A stretch of 64,000 bases of DNA from Pseudomonas sp. S37 (GTDB lineage: Bacteria; Pseudomonadota; Gammaproteobacteria; Pseudomonadales; Pseudomonadaceae), in the NCBI RefSeq assembly GCF_016658545.1, contig NZ_JACVZC010000001.1, positions 62,001 through 126,000 on the forward strand. The letters are read 5' to 3'. The notes below the pieces were generated by a model. It did not search any database and was not told the DNA's origin. It saw only the letters and a program-made list of their open reading frames with translations. Of the stretch, positions 27,848 to 36,931 are shown piece after piece (the first letter of the stretch is position 1; every line of letters starts with the position of its first letter). A program made the position numbers and the translations under genes.

Positions 27848-28252
27848 CTAGCCTTTAGAGGTGTGTTCAAGCTTGCAGCAGTCGGCACATTTCCCGTGCA
27901 GCTCTATGGTTGAGCTGCCCAGTGCAAACACGTTTTTCTTCACCCAGGTACCCAAATACCTGTCAAGCGAAGGCACGAGAAACTCATCGACCCGACCACA
28001 TGAGTCGCAGATCGCGAACGCCCTTACGCCGTTGTCGCAGGTAGAGGACGGGTCACATTTCACGTACGCGTTCAGAGACTCCAGGCGATGAACAAGGCCT
28101 CTTTTGGCAAGATTTCCAAGCGCCCGGTAGATCTGTATGGGCGCTTTGAAGCCTTCATCCTTCAAGCTCTCAAGGATCTTGTACGCACTAAGTGGCGTAC
28201 TTGATTGCTGAAGGGTGGCCAGAACCAATTGCTGATTAGTGGTGAGTCGCAT
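27848..28252 (-). CDS. zur: Zinc uptake regulator Zur (Fur family)
   Basis: A 134-residue Fur-superfamily repressor. The N-terminal winged helix (LTTNQQLVLATLQQ; IQIYRALGNLAKRGLVHRLES) is followed by a dimerisation domain with a structural zinc site made from CDSCGR and CADCC and a histidine-containing regulatory site (HGKCADCC). With zinc bound it should repress the sites described below. It reads from a perfect palindrome 48 bases upstream, so autoregulation is likely, and the same site can serve the divergent amidase gene. Confidence 0.9.
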   Translation of the reverse strand: MRLTTNQQLVLATLQQSSTPLSAYKILESLKDEGFKAPIQIYRALGNLAKRGLVHRLESLNAYVKCDPSSTCDNGVRAFAICDSCGRVDEFLVPSLDRYLGTWVKKNVFALGSSTIELHGKCADCCKLEHTSKG

Positions 28253-28300
28253 GCAGGCCCCGCGTCGAACGTGAAACTTGAGTCATGTCATCCATAATGC

Positions 28301-28316
28301 TTACGTTATAACGTAA
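28301..28316. promoter_or_regulatory. zur box: Zur-type palindrome between zur and the amidase gene
   Basis: TTACGTTATAACGTAA is a perfect 16-base palindrome and lies in the divergent promoter region of zur and the amidase. It shares the GTTATAAC core with the other sites of the island. Confidence 0.75.
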
Positions 28317-28435
28317 CATAATGCTCCACGCCACAAAAAATGTCGCGAGCATGCGCGCGTTCTGGGCGGACAGAGGCTGAGAAATGCCGAGTTCCCGCGT
28401 GGTTGGATAAGAAAAATGAAGAAATGGAAGGGTGT

Positions 28436-29635
28436 ATGGACAGACGCAGCTTGCTCAAATTTCTCTTGGCTGGGTTGGCGCTGCCGGCTTCGCTGACTGT
28501 GCATGCAGCTCAGGCGGTGAGGCGGGTGAGTGTTAGTCAGTCAGGAGGTGCTACTCGGTTTTTGCTCGATCTGAGCGGCCCGGTGATCGCCAACAGCTTC
28601 AGCTTAGAATCTCCGCCGCGCCTAGTGCTTGATCTTCAACAGGCCGTACTAAACGCGCCATTGAGTAACCTAGCGCTTGACGGTACTCCTGTTCGAGCAA
28701 TTCGGAGCGGGAAGACGCCCGCAGGCGATCTGAGGATTGTTCTGGATCTGGCTAATTCCGGAGTTCGTGGAGAGCTACGACCTGTCTCGGCTGGAAGCCA
28801 CAGATTGGAGCTGGAGTTGGTTGATCCCTCGTTCAGGGTTGCCGCGGCAGCTGGTGCGACCCAGGCTGCACTAGAGCCGCCGAAGGGTAAGTCCAATCGC
28901 GATTTGCTGGTAGTGATCGATGCTGGGCATGGAGGGAAGGATCCGGGCGCGGTGGGCGCCAAGGGTGAACAAGAGAAGATTGTTGCCTTGCAAATCGCGA
29001 CATTGCTGGCTAAGCGAGTCAATGCACAAAAGGGTTATAAAGCTCGGCTGGTGCGCACCGACGATATCTTCATCCCGTTGCGTAAACGAGCTGAGCTGGC
29101 GCAGCGATTGAATGCCGATCTTTTCGTGTCTGTGCATGCGGATGCCGCGCCTAGATTGACCGCATCAGGTGCATCAGTCTTTGCGCTTTCGCAGGGTGGT
29201 GCTACCTCCTCCATGGCTCGATGGATGGCTGAGCGAGAAAATGGCGCCGACTCCGTTGGGGGTGGTCTGGCAGTGAAGCTTCGAAAAAACGACCCGATGG
29301 TCGCTGGCGTTCTGCTCGATATGTCAATGAATGCGACTATCTCAACCAGCTTGGATCTTGGTCATCAGGTGTTGTCGCGGCTGGGAGATGTGTCGGGCTT
29401 ACATCAGTCGAAGGTTGAGCAGGCAGGTTTTGCAGTGCTTAAGTCTGCAGCTATTCCATCGATTCTGGTCGAGACCGGCTTCATTTCCAATGCGGGTGAT
29501 TGTCGAAGACTGCATGACGTGCGGCATCAGCGCAAAGTGGCTGACGCGATATTTGCTGGAGTGGATGGATACTTCCGTCAGCAGCCGCCGCCAGGCAGCC
29601 TCATCGCAGCGATGGCTCGTATGGGAATGGCCTAA
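28436..29635 (+). CDS. N-acetylmuramoyl-L-alanine amidase (AmiA/AmiC type)
   Basis: This amidase has 399 residues from ATG 28436, which has GGAAGGG in front; the frame is open to 28340 but without such a signal. The N-terminus MDRRSLLKFLLAGLALPA looks like a Tat-type signal peptide. An AMIN domain (about 30-130) is followed by an Amidase_3 catalytic domain with the zinc ligands His (VVIDAGHGGKDPGAVG), Glu, His (SVHADA) and the catalytic ETGF. It cleaves the amide between muramic acid and the stem peptide during cell separation. It is itself a zinc enzyme; a Zur-controlled copy matches the amidase found in the P. aeruginosa zinc island. Confidence 0.92.
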   Translation: MDRRSLLKFLLAGLALPASLTVHAAQAVRRVSVSQSGGATRFLLDLSGPVIANSFSLESPPRLVLDLQQAVLNAPLSNLALDGTPVRAIRSGKTPAGDLRIVLDLANSGVRGELRPVSAGSHRLELELVDPSFRVAAAAGATQAALEPPKGKSNRDLLVVIDAGHGGKDPGAVGAKGEQEKIVALQIATLLAKRVNAQKGYKARLVRTDDIFIPLRKRAELAQRLNADLFVSVHADAAPRLTASGASVFALSQGGATSSMARWMAERENGADSVGGGLAVKLRKNDPMVAGVLLDMSMNATISTSLDLGHQVLSRLGDVSGLHQSKVEQAGFAVLKSAAIPSILVETGFISNAGDCRRLHDVRHQRKVADAIFAGVDGYFRQQPPPGSLIAAMARMGMA

Positions 29636-29705
29636 AGCGGAGAGAGAGCCGTTGTTGAGCGCTGCCAACTCTGACGGCGCTCGTTTGGGCTGCTCTCCGT
29701 GGGCC

Positions 29706-30779
<1,074 letters not shown>

Positions 30780-30782
30780 CTA

Positions 30783-31220
30783 TCAGGCTTCGATTGACGA
30801 GTGGTGACCGGTGATCAGCCACTCTTCATTGATGCGTTCGAAGGTGAAGAGGAATCGTGCGGGTACAATCCTTTGCTCGCCACCGTCACGGTAGACGAAG
30901 GTGTAGAGTCCCCCGACTACGACGGTGCCAAGCTTTCTGCTTACGCGTTTTTTGAAGACCTGGATGTCACAGACCAAACCGTCGTTCGCCAAGAAATTCT
31001 CGAAGTAATTGCGGCGGCTATCGTTGCAATCGCGCACTTGGTTGGACAAGGTTGGTACCAAGATGGCATCAGGGGCGTAGAGCTCAAGAACCTTGTCGAC
31101 ATCTCGAGTGGCAACGGTTGCAGCCCAACGATAGAGAGCGGCTTTCGCTCCGGCGAGGCACGCCAATTCAGTATCGGCGTAAGGTTCGGTGGTGAGGAGC
31201 GCGGCAGGGGCTTCGGTCAT
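30783..31220 (-). CDS. NTF2-like/SgcJ-type protein of the zinc island
   Basis: A 145-residue SnoaL/NTF2-fold protein (DUF4440/CaMKII-association-like). Signs are the N-terminal helix AALYRWAATVATRDVDKVLELYAPDAILVPTL, the central FENFL helix and the beta-sheet GLYTFVYRDGG...ARFLFTFERINEEWLITGHHSS. These folds serve as small enzymes or binding modules; no catalytic assignment is possible. It lies immediately behind the strong Zur-type palindrome and in front of hemB. A zinc-responsive role is therefore inferred. The C-terminal HHSS could hold a metal. Confidence 0.7.
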   Translation of the reverse strand: MTEAPAALLTTEPYADTELACLAGAKAALYRWAATVATRDVDKVLELYAPDAILVPTLSNQVRDCNDSRRNYFENFLANDGLVCDIQVFKKRVSRKLGTVVVGGLYTFVYRDGGEQRIVPARFLFTFERINEEWLITGHHSSIEA

Positions 31221-31282
31221 GAATGCTTACCTTTAGGGTTTAAAATTGTGAGGGAGGTACTCAGAATATCGAAAAAACGTGA

Positions 31283-31296
31283 TATGTTATAACATA
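31283..31296. promoter_or_regulatory. zur box: Zur-type palindrome between the NTF2-like gene and hisI
   Basis: TATGTTATAACATA is a perfect 14-base palindrome. It is placed 62 bases before the NTF2-like gene on one side and 25 bases before hisI on the other, so it can control both divergent operons. Confidence 0.78.
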
Positions 31297-31321
31297 ACTA
31301 ATGAATTATGGGTCACAGATC

Positions 31322-31735
31322 ATGTTCCTCAAGCTCGAGCGGGCGGAGGCGGGAAGCCGTTTTGCCCTCAGCGACGTACTCAGTCAGGTGCCATGGAGCC
31401 CACAAGGGCTCATAGCGGCGATCGCCCTGCAGCACGACAGCGGAGAGGTGCTGATGCTCGCCTGGATGAACGAGGAGGCTCTCCAGGAAACTTTGAATAC
31501 CCACCAGGCCTGTTATTGGTCACGCTCCCGTAATGGTCTCTGGCGCAAAGGCGAGACCTCAGGGAATGTGCAGCACGTTAAGGAGATTCGTTTGGACTGT
31601 GATGGCGATGCGCTGCTGCTCCTCGTCGATCAGGTGGGTGCTGCATGCCACACCGGGCGGCGTAGCTGTTTCTACAACGTCATCGAGGGCGACCAGGTCG
31701 TGGTGGAGAGTAGCCCTGGAGTGGTCAAATCATGA
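31322..31735 (+). CDS. hisI: Phosphoribosyl-AMP cyclohydrolase HisI, second copy
   Basis: A 137-residue HisI (from ATG 31322; an upstream ATG at 31301 is possible but lies almost on the Zur site). It opens the adenine ring of PR-AMP in histidine synthesis. The conserved [26 protein letters not shown] (magnesium Asp residues) and [12 protein letters not shown] (zinc cysteines) are all present, so it should be an active zinc enzyme. It overlaps pyrC by four bases. Paralogous hisI genes under Zur control are a known feature of zinc regulons containing COG0523 genes. Confidence 0.9.
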   Translation: MFLKLERAEAGSRFALSDVLSQVPWSPQGLIAAIALQHDSGEVLMLAWMNEEALQETLNTHQACYWSRSRNGLWRKGETSGNVQHVKEIRLDCDGDALLLLVDQVGAACHTGRRSCFYNVIEGDQVVVESSPGVVKS

Positions 31736-33078
31736 CTCGTATCCTCATCAGAAACGCTCGCCTGGTGAATGAGGGAGAGGTGTTTGATGCCGACGTTCTC
31801 ATTGCATATGGCCGAATTGAGAAAATTGCAGGCAGCATCGATGGTATTAATGCCTCCGTCGAAATTGATGCTCACGGGCGCTGGCTTGTGCCAGGAATGA
31901 TCGACGACCAGGTGCACTTTCGTGAGCCCGGCGCTGCGCACAAGGCAACCATGGCGAGTGAGTCCCGAGCCGCTGTTGCTGGTGGTATTACCAGCTTCAT
32001 GGACATGCCCAATACAAACCCGGCCACTTTGTCCCTCGCCGCGCTTCAAGATAAGAAAGCCCGAGCCGCCGCTTCGTCCGTCGCAAACTTCGGCTTTCAC
32101 TTTGGCGTCAGCAAGGACAATCTGGACGTGGTCGCCAGTCTTGACCCGCGGCAGGTCGCAGGTGTGAAGGTATTCATGGGCGCGTCGACGGGAGACATGC
32201 TCGTTGACGATCCACGTGTGCTCGAGCGGCTGTTTGCCAATGTGCCTACTATCTTGCTCGCGCACTGTGAGCATACACCTTCAATTTTGGCCAACGAGGC
32301 TCGTTACCGAGAGCAGTTTGGTGATTTCATCCCGCCGGCGATGCACCCCGTAATACGGGATGCGGAAGCCTGTTTCCGATCTTCCAGCTTGGCAGTAGAG
32401 CTTGCCAATAATTTTGGCACGCGCCTACATGTCCTGCACTTGACCACGGCTAAGGAGTTGAAATTATTCGAGCCAGGCCCGCTGGCAGGCAAGAAGATTA
32501 CTGCCGAGGTTTGCGCGCACCATTTGTTGTTCGATGACCACGATTACGCAAGCCTTGGCAATCTGATCAAGTGCAATCCTGCCATTAAGAGCCGAGAGGA
32601 TCGTGATGCTCTGCGGCAGGCGCTGCTATGTGATCGAATCGATGTAATCGGTACTGACCATGCCCCTCATACGCTGGAGGAGAAGCAGAGGGCTTATGCA
32701 TCGGCTCCATCTGGGTTGCCCCTGGTTCAGCATGCGTTTCCTGGCCTGTTTGAGCTGGTGGAAGAAGGTGTACTGCCGATTACCCAGCTCGTGCAGAAGA
32801 CTAGTCATGCGGTTGCAGACTTGTTCGCGATCCAGGAGCGCGGATATCTGCGTGAGGGGTACTGGGCGGATCTCGCTCTCGTTGAGCGTCTAGATGAGCC
32901 ACGACCGGTTGCCCTTGACCCGATCCTTGCCCATTGTCAGTGGACACCGTTCAAAAATCACCAGCTGCGGCACCGAGTAACGACGACCGTAGTTTCTGGC
33001 CAACTGGCATGGCATGACGGATGCGTGAATGAGAGTTGCCAAGGGCTGCCTTTGGCATTCAGCGCGCAACGCTCCTGA
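31732..33078 (+). CDS. pyrC: Dihydroorotase-type amidohydrolase (PyrC2/PyrQ-like)
   Basis: A 448-residue amidohydrolase of the class I dihydroorotase group, for the third step of pyrimidine synthesis. It has [65 protein letters not shown]-type HisD region (EVCAHHLLF) and [12 protein letters not shown]. The usual metal motif DxHxH reads D-D-Q-V-H here, so one histidine is Gln; the rest of the site is intact. That change recurs in a dihydroorotase clade that I recall from zinc islands and Bacteroidetes. Location between hisI and dksA2 in a Zur unit suggests a stand-in for PyrC under zinc limitation. Confidence 0.88.
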   Translation: MTRILIRNARLVNEGEVFDADVLIAYGRIEKIAGSIDGINASVEIDAHGRWLVPGMIDDQVHFREPGAAHKATMASESRAAVAGGITSFMDMPNTNPATLSLAALQDKKARAAASSVANFGFHFGVSKDNLDVVASLDPRQVAGVKVFMGASTGDMLVDDPRVLERLFANVPTILLAHCEHTPSILANEARYREQFGDFIPPAMHPVIRDAEACFRSSSLAVELANNFGTRLHVLHLTTAKELKLFEPGPLAGKKITAEVCAHHLLFDDHDYASLGNLIKCNPAIKSREDRDALRQALLCDRIDVIGTDHAPHTLEEKQRAYASAPSGLPLVQHAFPGLFELVEEGVLPITQLVQKTSHAVADLFAIQERGYLREGYWADLALVERLDEPRPVALDPILAHCQWTPFKNHQLRHRVTTTVVSGQLAWHDGCVNESCQGLPLAFSAQRS

Positions 33079-33109
33079 CTACCCAAAATATCGAGCGAGA
33101 GTGACCGAC

Positions 33110-33514
33110 ATGACGGAACAAGAGCTGCTTTCTCTGCCAGTTGACGATTACATGGATGCCGCGCAACAGGGATTCTTCCGAGACCTGCTGCTGTCACAGC
33201 GTACGGAGTTGCAGGAGCGAATATCTGGCGAGTTCCAGCTCATGCGAGAGTTCGAGCCTAGCAGCGACCCTTCTGATTTGGGCACCGTCGAGGAGCAGCG
33301 CCATTGGCAATTACGCCTTCTTGAGCGGGAGAAGAAGCTTCTGGACAAGATAGACGAAGCCTTGGAGCGGATCTCGCGAGGGGAGTACGGATGGTGCGAA
33401 GAGACTGGAGAGCCCATTGGATTGCGGCGTTTGCTACTGCGGCCAACTGCGACATTGAGCATTGAAGCGAAGGAGCGGCAGGAAAGGAAGGAGCGGCACA
33501 TGCGGGAAGACTGA
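33110..33514 (+). CDS. dksA2: DksA2, zinc-free paralog of the RNA polymerase factor DksA
   Basis: A 134-residue DksA/TraR-family protein: coiled coil (about 20-100), tip DPSDLGTVEE with the two aspartates that reach the polymerase secondary channel, then a globular end. DksA has a four-cysteine zinc finger; here the pattern is C-x2-T-x17-S-x2-A, leaving one cysteine. DksA2 of P. aeruginosa keeps two, as I recall it. The product should therefore support ppGpp-dependent transcription control without zinc. It follows pyrC by 31 bases, with ATG 33110 chosen because an upstream start would overlap pyrC. Confidence 0.92.
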   Translation: MTEQELLSLPVDDYMDAAQQGFFRDLLLSQRTELQERISGEFQLMREFEPSSDPSDLGTVEEQRHWQLRLLEREKKLLDKIDEALERISRGEYGWCEETGEPIGLRRLLLRPTATLSIEAKERQERKERHMRED

Positions 33515-33638
33515 CCCCTGCATACAGCCGGTTAATCACTAAAATGTGGAAGGTAATCAGAAGGTTAATGGTAGCGCAAAGCCTGATCTCTGCGGCCAGT
33601 CGATTACGGATCAGATACTTCAGCTAGCTAGAGCTCAG

Positions 33639-33659
33639 GCGCCCTACCGAGTAGGGCGC
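33639..33659. terminator. Hairpin between dksA2 and the ABC transporter
   Basis: GCGCCCTAC and GTAGGGCGC pair perfectly around CGA. It lies between convergent genes, but neither strand has a T-run after it, so it may be a weak bidirectional terminator. Confidence 0.5.
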
Positions 33660-33711
33660 TGAATGAGCTCACTCCCGTTAAATTGTGCGTCGTACGCCAG
33701 CCACAGCTACT

Positions 33712-35181
33712 TTAAGCCTCGGCTGCTGAACGAACTGATTGCGCAGGCGTCTTAGCCATTTCATGTACAGACACTGGATACTCTGAGCTGCCAAGCCGAA
33801 TACGTTGATCAGAAACTGCATCAATCAGGGCTTCGTCATGGCTAACCAAGAGCACAGCGGTATGACTTTCTTTTGCGGATTCGACTAGCAGTTCCAGCAT
33901 TTCCTTTTGGGTAATGAGGTCAAGCCGGGAGCTTGGTTCATCCGCGAAAATGAGCACTGGGTCAATCAAGAGTACACGTAGCAATGAGAAACGCTGAAGC
34001 TCACCGCCAGAAACATTTCCCGGCAGCCGATTCAGCAGTGACTGTTCCAATCGAAGTCGTTTCAGCAGGGGGCCAATGCGATTGGCATCAAGTCCATGCA
34101 GGTGTACCAGATCTGCCAGATTTTGGGCTAATGTCACTGTCGGCGGGAAGGCGGCGACTGGATCCTGGAAGAGCTTTTGGAACGCAACTCGGGAGGTGCC
34201 GGCGCGCTTAACGATGTTGCCTTCGCTTGCATCCATCAGCCCCAGAATCACATCTCCGAGGGTCGACTTGCCGCACCCTGAGGGGCCGGTTACTCCAACG
34301 ATTTCACCTGGGTGAACATCGAAGGAAAGGCCCTGGAAAAGTGTGCGCCCGCCGCGATCAACAGCCAAGTTTTTAACTTGCACCACTGGCTCGACTGCAG
34401 GCAGCGCGGGTTTATGAATCTTCCAATTCAGCGGGTCAGCATCCAATAACTGTCGGGTGTAGGCGTGCGTAGGATTGTTGAGCACCTGTTCGGCGCTACC
34501 AGCTTCGATGATCTTCCCCTTGAGCATGATCATGATGTCGCCGCCCAGGCGGCGGGCAACCTCCATGTCATGAGTAATGATCAGCAGCGCACCACCCTCG
34601 GCCAAGCCAGCTTTCAGGAGGCTGATCACCTCGTCAATCCGGTCGCGATCCAAACCTTTGGTGGGTTCATCTGCCACCATCAATTTTGCGCCGCCAGCGT
34701 GTGTCGCCGCGAACGCTAAGCGTTGCGCCATACCGCCTGAAAGCTGAAATGGGTACTTCGTGGAAGCATGCTCTAGCCCCAGTCGAACCAAGTCTCTTTG
34801 CGCGAGCTCGCGAGACTCAGACGCGTTCTTCCCTACTACATGCTGATAGGTCTCGGAAACCTGAGGAAGTGCGCGCATGGTTGGGTCAAGGCTCAGCCAG
34901 GGCTCTTGAGGGAGAACGGCAATTTCACGCCCCCAGAGTGTTTGGCGCCTATTGCTTCGCCCATCCTCACTGACGCCGTCCGCGAACTCAATCCGGCCTT
35001 GGGCGTGCAGTCCCGGCGGTAAATTTCCAACAACACCTTGAGCGAATAGGCTTTTCCCTGAGCCGGTTTCGCCAATGATGCTTAGCACCTGACCCGGGAA
35101 CAGTTCTATGGAAAGTGGATCAACCAGGCGAGTGTCAACTGTTCGGATCTCCAAATCTTCAGTTTTCAGCAGCGGCTTCAT
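33712..35181 (-). CDS. Oligopeptide/nickel-type ABC transporter, fused double ATPase
   Basis: A 489-residue protein with two complete ABC ATPase domains in one chain. Domain 1 has Walker A GETGSGKS and signature LSGGMAQRLAFA; domain 2 has GPSGCGKST and VSGGELQRFSLL with HDEALID. In Dpp/Opp/Nik systems these are usually two proteins (DppD and DppF). It powers uptake through the two permeases encoded upstream, with four-base overlaps through the operon. Its position in the zinc island suggests a metal-chelate or peptide-metal substrate. Confidence 0.9.
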   Translation of the reverse strand: MKPLLKTEDLEIRTVDTRLVDPLSIELFPGQVLSIIGETGSGKSLFAQGVVGNLPPGLHAQGRIEFADGVSEDGRSNRRQTLWGREIAVLPQEPWLSLDPTMRALPQVSETYQHVVGKNASESRELAQRDLVRLGLEHASTKYPFQLSGGMAQRLAFAATHAGGAKLMVADEPTKGLDRDRIDEVISLLKAGLAEGGALLIITHDMEVARRLGGDIMIMLKGKIIEAGSAEQVLNNPTHAYTRQLLDADPLNWKIHKPALPAVEPVVQVKNLAVDRGGRTLFQGLSFDVHPGEIVGVTGPSGCGKSTLGDVILGLMDASEGNIVKRAGTSRVAFQKLFQDPVAAFPPTVTLAQNLADLVHLHGLDANRIGPLLKRLRLEQSLLNRLPGNVSGGELQRFSLLRVLLIDPVLIFADEPSSRLDLITQKEMLELLVESAKESHTAVLLVSHDEALIDAVSDQRIRLGSSEYPVSVHEMAKTPAQSVRSAAEA

Positions 35182-35999
35182 GGTTTGCGCCCTCCAGCGA
35201 TCAGTATGAGTGAAAGAACAATCAGGAAGACAACCATGATCGGCATTGCGATTACTGAAGGTGCTTCTGCAAAGTAGGGGAGCAATTCTGTGATCATCAG
35301 TCCCAACTCAGCTGTCGGGGGTTGAACGCCTACGCTGACAAAACCCAGGGCTGCGATTGCCATGATCGCCGAGGCGGCTCCGAACGACGCAATGGTTAGG
35401 ATCGCGGGCCCTAGCTCTGGCCAAAGGTGGCGGCGGATGACGTACATGGGCCCAAAGCCGAGCAGGCGTGTGGCAGCGACGGCTGGCGATGCCAGTACGT
35501 TGCGGGACAGGGCGCGTGTCATGCGGAAGTATTCTATCCAAAGCACCAGTGCGATCGCCCCGTACAAGGCGACAAAGGAACCTGGGAAGATTGCCACGAT
35601 TAGCAGAACCAACAGCAGGCCGGGCAGCGCCAGAACCAACTCTGTAACAAGGCCAAGTGTCTTGTCGGTAAATCCACCTTTCCAGGCTGCAAGGATGCCC
35701 AGAAGTACGCCAGGCACGGCTGCTGTAATTACGCTCACCAGCGCTAGCCCCAATGACAAGCGTACTGCAGAAGCCAAGCGTGCGAGCATATCTCGACCTA
35801 AATGATCTGTGCCCAGGGGGTGCGCGCTTATTGAGCCCGACAGAATGGCGTTGTAATCCTGCTTGGCAATGTCCACGTCCCACAGAATAGGAACGAGGAC
35901 GGCAAAGGCAATCAGAGCAAGGAGGATTGCGAACCCGACCAGCCGAGGTAGGTGGCGAGGCTTTGGTGCCGCGTTTGCGATTTCGAGTTCAATATTCAT
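35178..35999 (-). CDS. Oligopeptide/nickel-type ABC transporter permease (DppC/NikC type)
   Basis: A 273-residue inner-membrane permease with six predicted helices and a DppC-type N-terminal region (HPLGTDHLGRDMLARLASAVRLSL, a hallmark of the family). The cytoplasmic EAA-like loop contains AATRLLGFGPMYVIRRHLWPE. It pairs with the next permease to form the channel. Start and stop codons overlap with both neighbours. Confidence 0.92.
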   Translation of the reverse strand: MNIELEIANAAPKPRHLPRLVGFAILLALIAFAVLVPILWDVDIAKQDYNAILSGSISAHPLGTDHLGRDMLARLASAVRLSLGLALVSVITAAVPGVLLGILAAWKGGFTDKTLGLVTELVLALPGLLLVLLIVAIFPGSFVALYGAIALVLWIEYFRMTRALSRNVLASPAVAATRLLGFGPMYVIRRHLWPELGPAILTIASFGAASAIMAIAALGFVSVGVQPPTAELGLMITELLPYFAEAPSVIAMPIMVVFLIVLSLILIAGGRKP

Positions 36000-36931
36000 G
36001 CGTCACTCCGGCGCGGGTCAATCAGATGGTTGGCCAGGTCGACACACGTGTTCAGCACCACAAACATGAGACCCATTGCTAGCGCTGCGCCTTGCACCAT
36101 CGGCAGATCGCGTTGGACGATGGCATGCACCAAGCCATGGCCAATTCCAGGCCAGGCGAAGAGCGTTTCTACGACGACCACGCCTTCAATCAGATACACC
36201 AGTTGAACGCCCAGGTAGGTAACTACTGGTACGCCAATGTTGCGTAAGCCGTGGCGTGTGAAGACCTTCAGCGCGCCGAGCCCTTTCAGTCGGCCAAACG
36301 CATAGAATGGGGAGGAGGCAATCTTTACCGTAGCGTCTCGCGCCACACGAGATGAGACAGCTGCGAGTCCCAGCGCGAGGGTAAGCGAAGGTAGTATGGT
36401 GTGCGCCCAGGTGCCGTGCCCCGCGGATGGCAGGATTGCGAGTGAGACGGAGAATACAAATACTAGAATCACGCCCATCACAAAATGCGGTATAGCGCGA
36501 GTTGCTGTGCTCAGGATGAGTAGCCCTCGGTCAAGCACTCCGCCCGGGCGCAGCCCTGCGAAGATTCCGAGTGGTGGGCCGATGAGGAAGGAGAGAATCA
36601 CCGCTCCAATAGCCAGGCGCACTGAGCTCCCTAGCTCATGAAGTACAACGTCAGTGACAGGAGTACCAGACACCAGGGATGTGCCGAGGTCAAAGCTAAG
36701 CAGGTCTTTAATCCAGGCGAGAAAGCGCCAGATTACTGGTTGGTCGAGGCTGAGCTCTGCGCGTACCGCTTCAGCAGCAGCGCCGTTCACCATGTCATAA
36801 CCATAACGGCCTGCGGCAATTCGGTACGCTGCGTCACCAGGGAGGAGCGTCATCAACATAAACGTAAGAGCGCCGACGACGACAGCCACCATGACCGCCT
36901 GAAGCAGTCGAAAGCCTAGAAGCCGGATCAT
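35996..36931 (-). CDS. Oligopeptide/nickel-type ABC transporter permease (DppB/NikB type)
   Basis: A 311-residue DppB-type permease from ATG 36931, whose ATG overlaps the stop of the binding-protein gene (ATGA). It has the N-terminal helix and LPGDAAYRIA region and the long periplasmic segment ahead of five more helices. The family loop RDATVKIASSPFYAFGRLKGLG is visible. It forms a heterodimer with the DppC-type partner encoded next. Confidence 0.92.
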   Translation of the reverse strand: MIRLLGFRLLQAVMVAVVVGALTFMLMTLLPGDAAYRIAAGRYGYDMVNGAAAEAVRAELSLDQPVIWRFLAWIKDLLSFDLGTSLVSGTPVTDVVLHELGSSVRLAIGAVILSFLIGPPLGIFAGLRPGGVLDRGLLILSTATRAIPHFVMGVILVFVFSVSLAILPSAGHGTWAHTILPSLTLALGLAAVSSRVARDATVKIASSPFYAFGRLKGLGALKVFTRHGLRNIGVPVVTYLGVQLVYLIEGVVVVETLFAWPGIGHGLVHAIVQRDLPMVQGAALAMGLMFVVLNTCVDLANHLIDPRRSDA

